A DNA stretch of 36,638 nucleotides, from contig CABTZX010000019.1 in assembly GCA_902489445.1 (NCBI GenBank), forward strand, positions 1 to 36,638, read 5' to 3'. Shown here in pieces: positions 14,919-24,098 of the stretch; positions within the stretch are counted from its first letter, which is position 1; each line of letters begins with the position of its first letter. The position numbers and the translations under genes were made by a program. A model generated the notes under the pieces. It worked only from the letters and a program-made list of their open reading frames with translations, ran no database searches and was not told the origin of the DNA. The stretch comes from an uncultured Bacteroidales bacterium (GTDB taxonomy: Bacteria; Bacteroidota; Bacteroidia; Bacteroidales; Porphyromonadaceae).

Positions 14919-17900
14919 ATGAAAAAGAGAAATTTATTTCAGAGAGTTCATTGTCTCCTCATTGGGTGCATTGCACTTTTTTCTTTTTTCCAAAGCGTTA
15001 CTGCTTATTGCCAATCAAAGGATGTTGTAATCCAGGTTGGTAACAGAGCTGTAATAAATGAAAAAAAAGAAATCTCGTTGGATACAATAGGGAGGCTTCG
15101 TTCCCTTTTACTATCGGGTGAAGTAACCTTTCTTGAGAGAAATGGCTATTTTCAGGTTATCCTTTTAGATTCAAAAGGGAAAGAATACTTGGTCTATCGG
15201 GAAGCTGGCACTTTTTATGTTCCAGGTGAGAAGATAATTCTTAACGAGGATGCATATGAGACAACTTTCTTAGACACCCCATACCCAAACAAATTGATAA
15301 TATCAGCAAAAGGGTGTTCATTTAACAAAGGGAAAGTGCATGTGGTGCTTCCGCTACAATCACTTCAGAGGGGATACCAGAATCAACCATCATTAGCTCA
15401 GTTGAAACAACAATCAGAAACATACAAACAGGTAATACGTAGGAAAGAAATCGATAGGATAAACCACTACAATGAGGAACATAAAATACTTTGGGTAGCA
15501 GGTGAAACTTCATTCAGTCGTCTTCCGTACGAGCAAAGAAAAAATGCCTTTAGTACGAATGGGGACGACGATCTTTCGACTTACGGATGGGAATATTATA
15601 GTGGAGGCATTTTGACCCCATGGGGAGTAGACTATGATTCTCTCATATTTTACGAAACCACAACAGCTCCTTATGTGGAATCTTTTAGTTGGTCTAACCG
15701 TCATGGTAAGGATTGGAATACAAAACCGCGAAATCAAATGGATCCTTTGGTGGGGGGATGCTGGGCGCATGGTCCGCTTAGTGCTTTTGAAGCTTACGTT
15801 AACTTGTATCGTGGCGAAAAAGTAGATCAGAAGCTTTCTATCCAGGAGTTGTTATCATGTTCTGACACCCATATAATCTTCAATGAATTTGGGCTCGGGG
15901 GGTATGGAACTTCAGGGGCTACAGACTACATTGTAAATACAGGTCTTATGTCTGAAAATGACTTTCCGCTTAATGCAAACCTCTTTACTGCTCCAAATAA
16001 ATCTGAAGGGGCTGTCAAAGCTTATTGCAACTCAAAACCTTCTATTCCACAAATAAGATATAAAGCAGGACGTAAGATTAATGTCCCCGCTCACAATGGC
16101 TCCCTAAAGAATAGCCACATTGACCTTATGGACGCCATAATGAAGTATGGCCCCGGCTCTGTATCAGTGAATGAATTGCGACACGTGATGTGTATCGTTG
16201 GCTGGGGAGTAATTAAACCGGGGCTCTTTATGGAGTATTGGCCCCCTTATTGGGATCCCATTATGGTAAGTAAAGATCACCCATTGGCTAACAAGGTATA
16301 TTGGATTATAAAGAACAGTTGTGGTGAAGGATGGGGGTACAATGGGTATGCATGTTTGGTTAGATCCATTTCGCGTTATGAAGATTTCTATAACGAAGAT
16401 TCAAGAAGACCAAGAGGTAAAATAGGATTTGACGAGTGTACTTTTTTTGCCGGCCCGCTTAAAATGGAAGTCAATGGAATTGAGCAGAATATAGAGAAGA
16501 AAGCTTTTGATGAAGATGGGGATGGGTACTATCGATGGGGATTTGGAGGCAAACCAGACGGCGTTTTTGAACTTGAAGATGCCGATGACAGTGATCCGAC
16601 CATAGGTCCGATGAATAAATACGGATTTGCAAATAAACTAAAAAAAACAGATCTCTACATTCGAGATAGCGAGAGCGACAAAGGGGTAGAGCCTAACACA
16701 TTGGATGGAATAGGATGGGAAAGCCCTGATATTCTTCTTACAACATCAAAATACGGAAGCACTTATGAAAACCCTGTTATTTACCCAGACAAAAGCAAGC
16801 CTCTGTATGTAAAGGTTACTGTTCACAATAAAGGAGAAGCTTCCTCCTCCAATAGAGCAATGCTTTATGTGAGTTGGACTGTACCAACTGTGTTTTCTAA
16901 TCCTTTTATTGGGATAAAATGTAAGCAATCCCAATTGAATCTCTTGGATTCGGTTCCGATTCGGGAATTAAAGCCTCGCCTTAGTGGTATTGTCTGTAAA
17001 AATATGGCGATCCCAGCGATTAAACCTGGTAAAAGTGCCACAGTGACCATAGAGTGGTTCCCTACGGATAGTCTTGTTGATTTACTTGACGAAAAAATTG
17101 AGGTTTCATTAATGGCAGAGATTATATGTATTGATGATGCTTATTATAACACCAACAATACAAGAGGCTCTAATCGTTATATATTGGATAACAATAATGT
17201 GGCAAAGAAAAGTCTTTCAATAGCAAAACTTTATCCATCGCCAAACCCTAGAGATCCTATTATTCCTGGGATAGATTGCGACGACACAACAGATGGGGGT
17301 AGTGGTTCAAAGGATCCTTGCATTCATATCGCTAGAACAATGCCTTTATTTATCCAAACAGATGATAATGGAGATTATAGACTCAAAGTTTACCAAGTAG
17401 ACAAAGACAAGCCTTTGATAGACGAAGCTGAAGTTAGAATAGTAGGAGACAAAGAATTTAGAAGTGCTGTTGCTAAATGCGCTAAAATAAAAGGTGCAAC
17501 TTATGAAATGTCAACAGGCGTTCTACGTGTATTAGAAAAAAGTTCTACCATTGAGGGCATCAAGCTACCTGGAAATATATTCTCCAGTTTACAACTTCAA
17601 GTAAATTTCTTGACAAAAAAGGTAACAGATGATAAGGAATACATATACAGAGTTGTCCTGGAAAATGAGAATACAAATGAGGTAGTTGATGGATATACAT
17701 ACATTATAAGAAAGCCCGAACGCAACAATAAAGTTGAGGCAATAACTGAGATCGTAAATTATGACGGAAAGGCTAAGATTGTAGCAAAGGATATTGGAGA
17801 ATCCGCACAATATCGTTGGAAAGATCTCAATGGAAACTTACTTGCGGAAGGCAAAGAGATAAAGAAGGGAGAGCTTGAACAAAATGGAGTTATAACGCTT

Positions 17901-18224
17901 GAAGTAACTGCTACAAAAGATGGATTCAAAGACATTGCGTCGGTTGTTGTTCCAAATGAAATCAAAGCTGATGTGCCAAGATTTATTGTTTCACCTTCTC
18001 CGGCTAGTGACTACATAAATGTCAATTACTCCCCCGGCTTTGATGGGACAATGAAGATAACTGTAACATCTGTATCGGGGCTGACCCACACCTATCAGCT
18101 CCAGGAAGGAGCAGACTCATTAGATATTGATATATTGCCACTACCTGAGGGAACTTATGGAATAGCTCTTTATAAGGGTGACCAAAAAGTAGCTGAAACC
18201 ACATTTCAAAAGAAAGTCCAATAG
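14919..18224 (+). CDS. Secreted papain-like (C1A) cysteine protease with T9SS type A sorting domain
   Basis: The 1101-residue protein has an N-terminal signal peptide (MKKRNLFQRVHCLLIGCIAL, cleaved near residue 31). The peptidase domain carries C281 (GGCWAHG), H422 (LRHVMCIVGWG) and N466 (IIKNSCGEGWG), the papain triad, with an upstream RNQ that may supply the oxyanion-hole glutamine. After it comes a probable calcium-binding loop, FDEDGDGYYRWG, then Ig-like beta domains. The end (about 1024-1101, FIVSPSPASDYINVNY onward) is a type A T9SS C-terminal signal. The protein is probably exported through the outer membrane and anchored on the surface or released. The Trp of the usual KNSWG motif is Cys. 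The gene is much more AT-rich than its core neighbours, which suggests horizontal gain. It probably forms an operon with the next gene, 18 bases on. Confidence 0.88.
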   Translation: MKKRNLFQRVHCLLIGCIALFSFFQSVTAYCQSKDVVIQVGNRAVINEKKEISLDTIGRLRSLLLSGEVTFLERNGYFQVILLDSKGKEYLVYREAGTFYVPGEKIILNEDAYETTFLDTPYPNKLIISAKGCSFNKGKVHVVLPLQSLQRGYQNQPSLAQLKQQSETYKQVIRRKEIDRINHYNEEHKILWVAGETSFSRLPYEQRKNAFSTNGDDDLSTYGWEYYSGGILTPWGVDYDSLIFYETTTAPYVESFSWSNRHGKDWNTKPRNQMDPLVGGCWAHGPLSAFEAYVNLYRGEKVDQKLSIQELLSCSDTHIIFNEFGLGGYGTSGATDYIVNTGLMSENDFPLNANLFTAPNKSEGAVKAYCNSKPSIPQIRYKAGRKINVPAHNGSLKNSHIDLMDAIMKYGPGSVSVNELRHVMCIVGWGVIKPGLFMEYWPPYWDPIMVSKDHPLANKVYWIIKNSCGEGWGYNGYACLVRSISRYEDFYNEDSRRPRGKIGFDECTFFAGPLKMEVNGIEQNIEKKAFDEDGDGYYRWGFGGKPDGVFELEDADDSDPTIGPMNKYGFANKLKKTDLYIRDSESDKGVEPNTLDGIGWESPDILLTTSKYGSTYENPVIYPDKSKPLYVKVTVHNKGEASSSNRAMLYVSWTVPTVFSNPFIGIKCKQSQLNLLDSVPIRELKPRLSGIVCKNMAIPAIKPGKSATVTIEWFPTDSLVDLLDEKIEVSLMAEIICIDDAYYNTNNTRGSNRYILDNNNVAKKSLSIAKLYPSPNPRDPIIPGIDCDDTTDGGSGSKDPCIHIARTMPLFIQTDDNGDYRLKVYQVDKDKPLIDEAEVRIVGDKEFRSAVAKCAKIKGATYEMSTGVLRVLEKSSTIEGIKLPGNIFSSLQLQVNFLTKKVTDDKEYIYRVVLENENTNEVVDGYTYIIRKPERNNKVEAITEIVNYDGKAKIVAKDIGESAQYRWKDLNGNLLAEGKEIKKGELEQNGVITLEVTATKDGFKDIASVVVPNEIKADVPRFIVSPSPASDYINVNYSPGFDGTMKITVTSVSGLTHTYQLQEGADSLDIDILPLPEGTYGIALYKGDQKVAETTFQKKVQ

Positions 18225-18242
18225 TAAAAGTAAGACAATGAT

Positions 18243-19967
18243 ATGAAAATGAAGAAATCTGTTGCTATAATAAGTGGAATTGTCGTTATAATGACACATT
18301 CCTTAGGGTTGTTGTTTGCTCAGGAGACAGATAGCTTTGGGGCTGTGCAAGGCTCTTCCAATATGTTCCTTTTGAGAGAAACGCAATCTTCATCGGAAAC
18401 AAACGATAAAGCTCCGTTGCCACTATTGGTGGCGGGGCGCGCCTGGGGCATTATGTACAATATGGATAATCCGCTTACGGGGGATCATTTTCCGCCTAAG
18501 TACGGCTCCGTGGGGTTGGGTGATAAAGTCACCTTCGATGGAAAGGAATACTTCACGGTGCTCCGGAACGGATATAACGGTTTGACGGAGGACAACAACA
18601 AAATGCTCTACTACCTTAGGGAAGAGGGGGATAAAGTTTATCTTCGTCTATCGGAAGCGGACCGCGAGCGCATCGTTTTTGACTACTCCTTGGAAGAGGG
18701 CGATTACTTCTTTCTACCGATGACGGATGGCACCTCTTGGCAGCGCATCCCGGTGAAACTGCTCAAAAAGGAGCAGCTCGATATGGCGGGAGCTACAAGG
18801 CGTGTATACTATTTTGCACCCTATTTGGACGGAAAGGAATATGTGTATAAACCTTACGACGACGGCCGTTTATATGTGTGGATTGAGGGCATCGGCTCCA
18901 CCGATTTCTTTGTTACGTACCTAAAGCGCGGCTTAGTAGGTGGATTCCCGCCCATAACAGTTTGCTTTACGGACGAAAACGGCGTCCAGCACGGTCTTTT
19001 TGGCAGAGATTGCGAGGGCAAGCAGAACCCATCCGCGCAAGCGCTGTATAACGCTTCGGAAAAAGATACGGCTACGGCACCAACCCTCCGTGCTACTGAA
19101 TCGGTAAAGGCTCTTCCCATGGTGCAACCCAAACAACGGTGGCAGATAATGCTGCAACCGGGGAGTAAGCTCAACCCGCGTACCGAACCGGTGTACTACA
19201 GTATAAAAACGGAAGAGCCGATGGTATACGACAAAAAGATTTACTACCTATTGGAGAGCAACATCGAGCGGATTGACCGGCGTGGAGCCGACCGCAAAGT
19301 GCTTTGTGCCGTTCGGGACGATGAGGACGGTGTAGAGATATACCGCTTCCCGTTCCGGATTATGGATTACACCTTAAAGGTGGGCAAGTACTTTCCGCTG
19401 TATACCCAGAAAGCGGTTACCGATGCCGTAAACCACGCCGGAATATCGGAGCGAGACGTTATTTGCGGGGTGCTCCGTAAGAGGGAAACAATTGATATGG
19501 CAGGCGCAGCACGCGAATGCTTCTACTTTGAAGATATCGACGGCACGCCATTGGTTACCGAAGACGATGCGCTGCGTTACTACCGCTGGGTAGACGGCAT
19601 CGGCAGCTCCTCGCATCCCTTCTTCTTCGAAAGAAAAGAGGCGGACGGGCGCTCGGTGTCGCAAGCGATCTGCTTTACTGATGGCGACGGCGTAACGCAT
19701 CCCATTTTCGGTGGTTCGTGTGGCATGGCAGATGCCTCCGAAAAGGTTTCTCTGCCCCGCGAAGGCATTGCGGCAACGCTTGCCGAAGGTCAACTGACGC
19801 TATCGGCTGCGGACGGTGCAACTCACCAAGTAAAAGTTTATACCTTATCGGGTGAACTGCTCCGGAACTTGCCCGCCTTTAGAGGCACCTACACCATGCC
19901 GCTATCCAACTGTCCTTCGGTAATTGTTGTGGCGGACGGCATCGGCACAAAGGTTGTACGGCAATAA
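18243..19967 (+). CDS. Secreted protein with two tandem modules and a short T9SS-like C-terminus
   Basis: The 574-residue protein has a signal peptide (MKMKKSVAIISGIVVIMTHS, cleaved near AQ26). It contains two diverged copies of a domain of about 200 residues (roughly 58-255 and 292-500). Matching landmarks are LDMAGATRRVYYF with IDMAGAARECFYF, YVWIEGIGS with YRWVDGIGS, and CFTDENGVQHGLFG with CFTDGDGVTHPIFG. The last about 65 residues (VKVYTLSGELLRNL, then VIVVADGIGTKVVRQ) look like a short type A T9SS sorting domain. I do not recognise the repeated domain. The first about 150 bases are AT-rich like the protease gene; from about 18420 the composition turns GC-rich. A second ATG two codons in (18249) is also possible. 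Confidence 0.75.
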   Translation: MKMKKSVAIISGIVVIMTHSLGLLFAQETDSFGAVQGSSNMFLLRETQSSSETNDKAPLPLLVAGRAWGIMYNMDNPLTGDHFPPKYGSVGLGDKVTFDGKEYFTVLRNGYNGLTEDNNKMLYYLREEGDKVYLRLSEADRERIVFDYSLEEGDYFFLPMTDGTSWQRIPVKLLKKEQLDMAGATRRVYYFAPYLDGKEYVYKPYDDGRLYVWIEGIGSTDFFVTYLKRGLVGGFPPITVCFTDENGVQHGLFGRDCEGKQNPSAQALYNASEKDTATAPTLRATESVKALPMVQPKQRWQIMLQPGSKLNPRTEPVYYSIKTEEPMVYDKKIYYLLESNIERIDRRGADRKVLCAVRDDEDGVEIYRFPFRIMDYTLKVGKYFPLYTQKAVTDAVNHAGISERDVICGVLRKRETIDMAGAARECFYFEDIDGTPLVTEDDALRYYRWVDGIGSSSHPFFFERKEADGRSVSQAICFTDGDGVTHPIFGGSCGMADASEKVSLPREGIAATLAEGQLTLSAADGATHQVKVYTLSGELLRNLPAFRGTYTMPLSNCPSVIVVADGIGTKVVRQ

Positions 19968-19999
19968 GTACCTGCTTGCACGTAAGCGGCAACACGAGA

Positions 20000-20031
20000 A
20001 AAGGGGAGGTGCGGTATGGCATCTCCCCTTT
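20000..20031. terminator. Bidirectional intrinsic terminator between convergent genes
   Basis: AAAGGGGAGGTGC (20000-20012) pairs with GCATCTCCCCTTT (20019-20031) with one wobble around a 6-nt loop, giving a 13-bp stem with A-rich and T-rich feet. It lies between the stop of the secreted protein (19967) and that of the opposing GNAT gene (20056). Confidence 0.85.
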
Positions 20032-20055
20032 GTTGGGCGTTCTGCAGCGGGTTGC

Positions 20056-20634
20056 TTACAGCGATCCGCCGGAGGGCGTCAGCGAATCGGGAACATGGTA
20101 GATGTAGCGGTACAGGATGCGTTGGTACTGCTCGGCATCCTCTTCTCTGCCGCCCCACGCCATCAGGTAGAGGGGCATCCCCTGCTGTCCTGCCGCGTAA
20201 GGCGGTTGCAGGTAGCTTGTAGAGATGATTTTTGCTCCCAGTGATTGGTAAAAAGCGAGCCTTCGGGCGGCAATCGGCGTTGTGGGCGGCTCCACCTCAA
20301 ATACAAAGGGGCGCGGACAGGGTTCCTGCCAAAGCACGTTGAGCAAGGCACGCCCCCATCCCCTGCCCCTAAGGCGGGGATCCATGGCAAAGTGCTCGCC
20401 GTAGTTGATATTCTCCAAAAGCCAATGAGTTAGGAAGCCCGCAAAGGAGCCGTCCTTTGCATCAAGAATCAAACTTAATGTAAAGTTCGGCTCCGTAGAG
20501 AGCAAGCCGAGCAACTTGTCCCACGGCCGGCGTTCCTCAAGGGGAAAGCTACCGACGTAGAGCTCTTCTACCCGCTCGAGGAGGTGGCTGTGCCGGCTTG
20601 GATCGTAGTTTTCGACTAAAACGGGCAGCTCCAT
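20056..20634 (-). CDS. GNAT-family N-acetyltransferase
   Basis: The 192-residue protein has the GNAT acetyl-CoA loop (motif A) in AMDPRLRGRGWGRALL, an FLTHW strand before it, and RRLAFYQSLGA (motif B). It would transfer an acetyl group from acetyl-CoA to an unknown amine. Its ATG overlaps the pgk stop by one base (TAATG), so it is translationally coupled to pgk. No evidence points to a specific substrate. A terminator follows 25 bases after the stop. Confidence 0.8.
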   Translation of the reverse strand: MELPVLVENYDPSRHSHLLERVEELYVGSFPLEERRPWDKLLGLLSTEPNFTLSLILDAKDGSFAGFLTHWLLENINYGEHFAMDPRLRGRGWGRALLNVLWQEPCPRPFVFEVEPPTTPIAARRLAFYQSLGAKIISTSYLQPPYAAGQQGMPLYLMAWGGREEDAEQYQRILYRYIYHVPDSLTPSGGSL

Positions 20635-21890
20635 TACGCTTCGATAGCGGCTACTCCGGGCAGTTGCTTGCCTTCAATAGCTTCGAGCAGGGCACCGCCT
20701 CCGGTGGATACGTAGGAAACTTGATCGGCAAGACCGAGCAGATGCACTAAAGCAACCGTATCGCCTCCGCCAACGAGCGAATAGGCACCCTTTTTCGTTT
20801 GGGCGGCGATGGCTTTACCCAGTACTTCCGATCCTTTGCGGAAAGGCTCCATTTCGAATACACCGCAGGGTCCGTTCCAGAGAATGGTTTGTGCGCCTTC
20901 GAGCGCATCGGCATAGCTCTTGGCAGTGTCGGGGCCTACGTCCAAGCCCATTCTATCGGCAGGAATGGCATCGGCAGGATAAATGTCTGCCGGTGCATCG
21001 GCGGCAAACTCGGTAGCTGCTACGCAATCGGTAGCGAGCAGGAGTTGTACGCCGCGCTCTTTAGCCTTGCGCTCAATCGCTTTGACTACATCAAATTTAT
21101 CCTCCTCGCAGAGTGATTTACCTATTTTGCCCCCGTGGGCTGCCACAAAGGTGAAGACCATTCCGCCGGTAAGGATAAGACGATCCACTTTGTCCAAGAG
21201 CGAATCGATAATTTCGATCTTGCTCGATACTTTGGCACCGCCCATGATGGCTACAAAGGGATGGCGTATATCGCCCATAACGCGGTTTACTGCATTTACT
21301 TCCTTTTCCATCAGGAAGCCGAAGCACTTATGCTCGCGGTCGAAGTGTTCCGCCATCAGTGCCGTGGAGGCATGAGCGCGGTGCGCCGTACCAAAGGCGT
21401 CGTTCACGTATATTTCGGCAAGGTCTGCCAGCTTTTTGGCAAACTCTTTTTGTCCCTTTTTGACGGCCGCTTTCGCCTCTTTCTTCACTTCGTCCGATGC
21501 ATCCTCGGCAAGCCCACGCGGTTTGCCCTCTTCTTCGGCATAGAAGCGCAGATTTTCGAGGAGGAGCGCATCGCCGTCGCGTAACGCTTCCACGGCACGG
21601 GTCACCTTGCTACCGATGCAATCGTTTACGAAGTGTACTTTTTGCCCGAGAAGCTCTTCCAAGTGAGGCACAATATGCTTGAGGGAAAGGGCTTCGGATT
21701 TGCCTTTGGGGCGACCCAAGTGAGAAGCTATTACAAGCCTTCCGCCATCGGAAAGAATCTTTTGGAGCGTGGGCAGCGCGGCACGCATACGGGTATCGTC
21801 CGTGATGTGGCCGTTATCGTCCAGTGGTACGTTAAAATCTACTCTTACAAAAGCTGTTTTTCCTTTGAAGTTGAAATCTTTGATGTTCAT
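20634..21890 (-). CDS. pgk: Phosphoglycerate kinase
   Basis: The 418-residue enzyme transfers phosphate from 1,3-bisphosphoglycerate to ADP in glycolysis. The N-terminal signature TAFVRVDFNVPL (12-23) with D18 and N20 binds the substrate; ASHLGRPKG follows. The C-terminal nucleotide-binding half shows WNGPCGVFE and VGGGDTVAL, and the length is typical. It lies 33 bases after the TPR gene on the same strand, with no promoter visible in the gap, and runs directly into the GNAT gene. Confidence 0.97.
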   Translation of the reverse strand: MNIKDFNFKGKTAFVRVDFNVPLDDNGHITDDTRMRAALPTLQKILSDGGRLVIASHLGRPKGKSEALSLKHIVPHLEELLGQKVHFVNDCIGSKVTRAVEALRDGDALLLENLRFYAEEEGKPRGLAEDASDEVKKEAKAAVKKGQKEFAKKLADLAEIYVNDAFGTAHRAHASTALMAEHFDREHKCFGFLMEKEVNAVNRVMGDIRHPFVAIMGGAKVSSKIEIIDSLLDKVDRLILTGGMVFTFVAAHGGKIGKSLCEEDKFDVVKAIERKAKERGVQLLLATDCVAATEFAADAPADIYPADAIPADRMGLDVGPDTAKSYADALEGAQTILWNGPCGVFEMEPFRKGSEVLGKAIAAQTKKGAYSLVGGGDTVALVHLLGLADQVSYVSTGGGALLEAIEGKQLPGVAAIEA

Positions 21891-21923
21891 GGTTCTGTAT
21901 AGGGTTTGTTGTTTGTATGCGCA

Positions 21924-24044
21924 TCAATTCGCCTTGTTCAGGGAGGCCAAATCCATCATCAGCCATACTTTGGAGCAGGTGATGTTATGGGGCGCCAGCG
22001 ATGCTTCGTCCTGAGCCACTGTTTCGTAAACGCTCCCTTTATCCGCATCGCTTAGTCGGAAGGCGTTACGAAAGCACTCTAATGCCTCCTTTTCCTGCTG
22101 CATAGCGATCAGCAGATAGCCTTCGTTGATGTAATCGGTAACATTTTTGCGCTCTATTCGGTCGTAGTACGCTTTACTTTGGCTGTATTCCTTCAGCATA
22201 AAGAGCGTCCACGCCAAGGGACGCAGGGCGCGTTCGGGGCGCTGTGCCTTGAATTCGTATTCGTACAGGAGTGGCTTTGCCGTCTCGAACTGCTTCATTT
22301 CGAGGAAAGTAGCGGCAAGCCTAAGGACCAGATCGGGCTTACTGCCGTGCTCTTGCCGAAGCCGTTCCATCAGTTCGGATGCCTTTTTGTAAAAACCGAG
22401 CGAGCGGTAGGAGAGCGCAAGCTCCAGAGTGGAATCCGGATCCAAATCGCCCATCAGATCGGCACGCTCGTAATCCTTAGTGGCATCGATATACTCTTTA
22501 AGCATATAGTGAGCATGCGCGGAGCGGAGCAACCGATCCCGATTGGGCCCGTCGTACGCATCCAATAGGGAGGCGGCATGCAGCAACTCCTTGTACTGCT
22601 GTTTTTCCGTAAAGTAATCCAGCGCATTCAGCGCCAAACGGTTGTAGTTGGGCAAATAGGGGCGCAGGATGGTCATCTTGGGCGTAACGGGATTATCGAA
22701 AAAGTTGTAAATCCGTCTGCCCGAAAAGGGATAGAGCTTTACCAACCGGTACAGGGTATGCAGATAGTTTTGTGCGGCTTCGTTGAGACGCGCCATTCCA
22801 TCCGGATCCATTTCGCGCTCGTATTCCCTTTTTTCCTCCAATGCCCGTTGGAGATCTTCCTTACTTCCCTGAAATGAGATGTTGAACTGCGTATAGCCCA
22901 AAACGGCGCTGTACATATCCGAGTCGCACAGCGTGTTGTGGAACACTTGCAGCAACATGCTGATGGTACCGGAGGCATTTTCGCCGAGCTTAGGTGCCAC
23001 GTCGCTCTGTTTTTCGTCAAAGGGCAGGAGCCATCCCACCACATCGTGGAAAAAGGGAAACTTTTTGAAGTTCCGGAACATGGAAAAGCGCGTATCGTAC
23101 CCCTTTTGCTCCAGCAGCGCAATACTTTCCATTTCGGCGCGAAGCTCTTTATTATCCATAATTCCCTGCAACCCGCCTTCGCCCTCTTGGGCAGCCTGAT
23201 GCATCATTTCGATGCTTTGCGCCTGTATGCCGGGCATTTTTTCGTCCAACTTACGGGTTAGATCGGTGGTTGCGGTGGCAACGAGGTAGTTGTTGTGCAG
23301 CACGCGCAGCACTTCGTCCAGCGGCACTCCGTTCCTGTGGAATGCTTTTTCCAGCAGCGGAGCAAAATCATCGGCATAGAGCATCATACGCTTATCGTGA
23401 AGCGTAACGGCAACCACCAGACCAAAAGCGAGCCGGATGAGGCAGTTGGGCGTTAAATCCTCGCGCGCCAACTCCTTTAGAATCCACTCCACTTTGGTTT
23501 CGTCCCACATATACATCAGCCCGAGCGTTATTGCCGAAGTAAGTGCCTGGCGGACGTAATCGCCCGCTTTGCTGTACGAATCCATTATTTCATCGTTAAG
23601 GCGTGCGGAAATCCACACCGCTTCGAAGAGGTTTTTCAGTTCGTCGTCAAATTCTTTTCGCTCTGCCTCATCAAGTGTATCCTTATCTCTACCAAGCAAT
23701 TCGGATAAATAAGGTTCGCCCACTTCAGGGTGATCATCGTCAAGGGAACGATTAAAATCGTAGAAGAGGCTAAAGTACTTATCCGTACCCATTTCCAAGC
23801 CCTGAGCGAGGCGCAGACGATCGGTTTCCTTCAAAAGGGATTTTTTGAGGTTATGGATAAACGCATCGCGCCCTTCGTCCTCTTTATCCAAATAGCGAAG
23901 CATATTCAGGTAATCGCTTTCCAGCTCCTCTACTTTATCGAGGTTAAAAGGGGATGGCAGGCCGCGGCTATAGAGTTTAATTCCCTCAATTGCCTCTAAA
24001 AACCTTCCTTCGTATATTCGTTCTTCTATTTCTCTCTTTCTCAT
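21924..24044 (-). CDS. Tetratricopeptide repeat protein
   Basis: The 706-residue protein has no signal peptide or TM segment, so it is probably cytoplasmic. The C-terminal half (about 480-690) has helical pairs of TPR type, such as YKELLHAASLLDAYDG, AHAHYMLKEYIDATKDYERA and LAWTLFMLKEYSQSKAYYDRI. The N-terminal half is helical and charged, with no family I recognise. TPR proteins usually act as scaffolds; the partner is unknown. It is a Bacteroidota-style large TPR protein located between comEC and pgk, with its own candidate promoter. Confidence 0.75.
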   Translation of the reverse strand: MRKREIEERIYEGRFLEAIEGIKLYSRGLPSPFNLDKVEELESDYLNMLRYLDKEDEGRDAFIHNLKKSLLKETDRLRLAQGLEMGTDKYFSLFYDFNRSLDDDHPEVGEPYLSELLGRDKDTLDEAERKEFDDELKNLFEAVWISARLNDEIMDSYSKAGDYVRQALTSAITLGLMYMWDETKVEWILKELAREDLTPNCLIRLAFGLVVAVTLHDKRMMLYADDFAPLLEKAFHRNGVPLDEVLRVLHNNYLVATATTDLTRKLDEKMPGIQAQSIEMMHQAAQEGEGGLQGIMDNKELRAEMESIALLEQKGYDTRFSMFRNFKKFPFFHDVVGWLLPFDEKQSDVAPKLGENASGTISMLLQVFHNTLCDSDMYSAVLGYTQFNISFQGSKEDLQRALEEKREYEREMDPDGMARLNEAAQNYLHTLYRLVKLYPFSGRRIYNFFDNPVTPKMTILRPYLPNYNRLALNALDYFTEKQQYKELLHAASLLDAYDGPNRDRLLRSAHAHYMLKEYIDATKDYERADLMGDLDPDSTLELALSYRSLGFYKKASELMERLRQEHGSKPDLVLRLAATFLEMKQFETAKPLLYEYEFKAQRPERALRPLAWTLFMLKEYSQSKAYYDRIERKNVTDYINEGYLLIAMQQEKEALECFRNAFRLSDADKGSVYETVAQDEASLAPHNITCSKVWLMMDLASLNKAN

Positions 24045-24082
24045 TTTCCTTCTTTTTCGGCGCGAAGCCCGCTAAGGCTTCA

Positions 24083-24090
24083 CAAATATA
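24083..24090 (-). promoter_or_regulatory. Candidate -7 box TATATTTG for the TPR-pgk-GNAT genes
   Basis: Exact TAnnTTTG on the minus strand, 38 bases before the TPR start, in the gap after comEC. A 6-bp hairpin (24064-24081, GAAGCC/GGCTTC) lies between it and the start codon. Confidence 0.5.
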
Positions 24091-24098
24091 ATCCTAAT

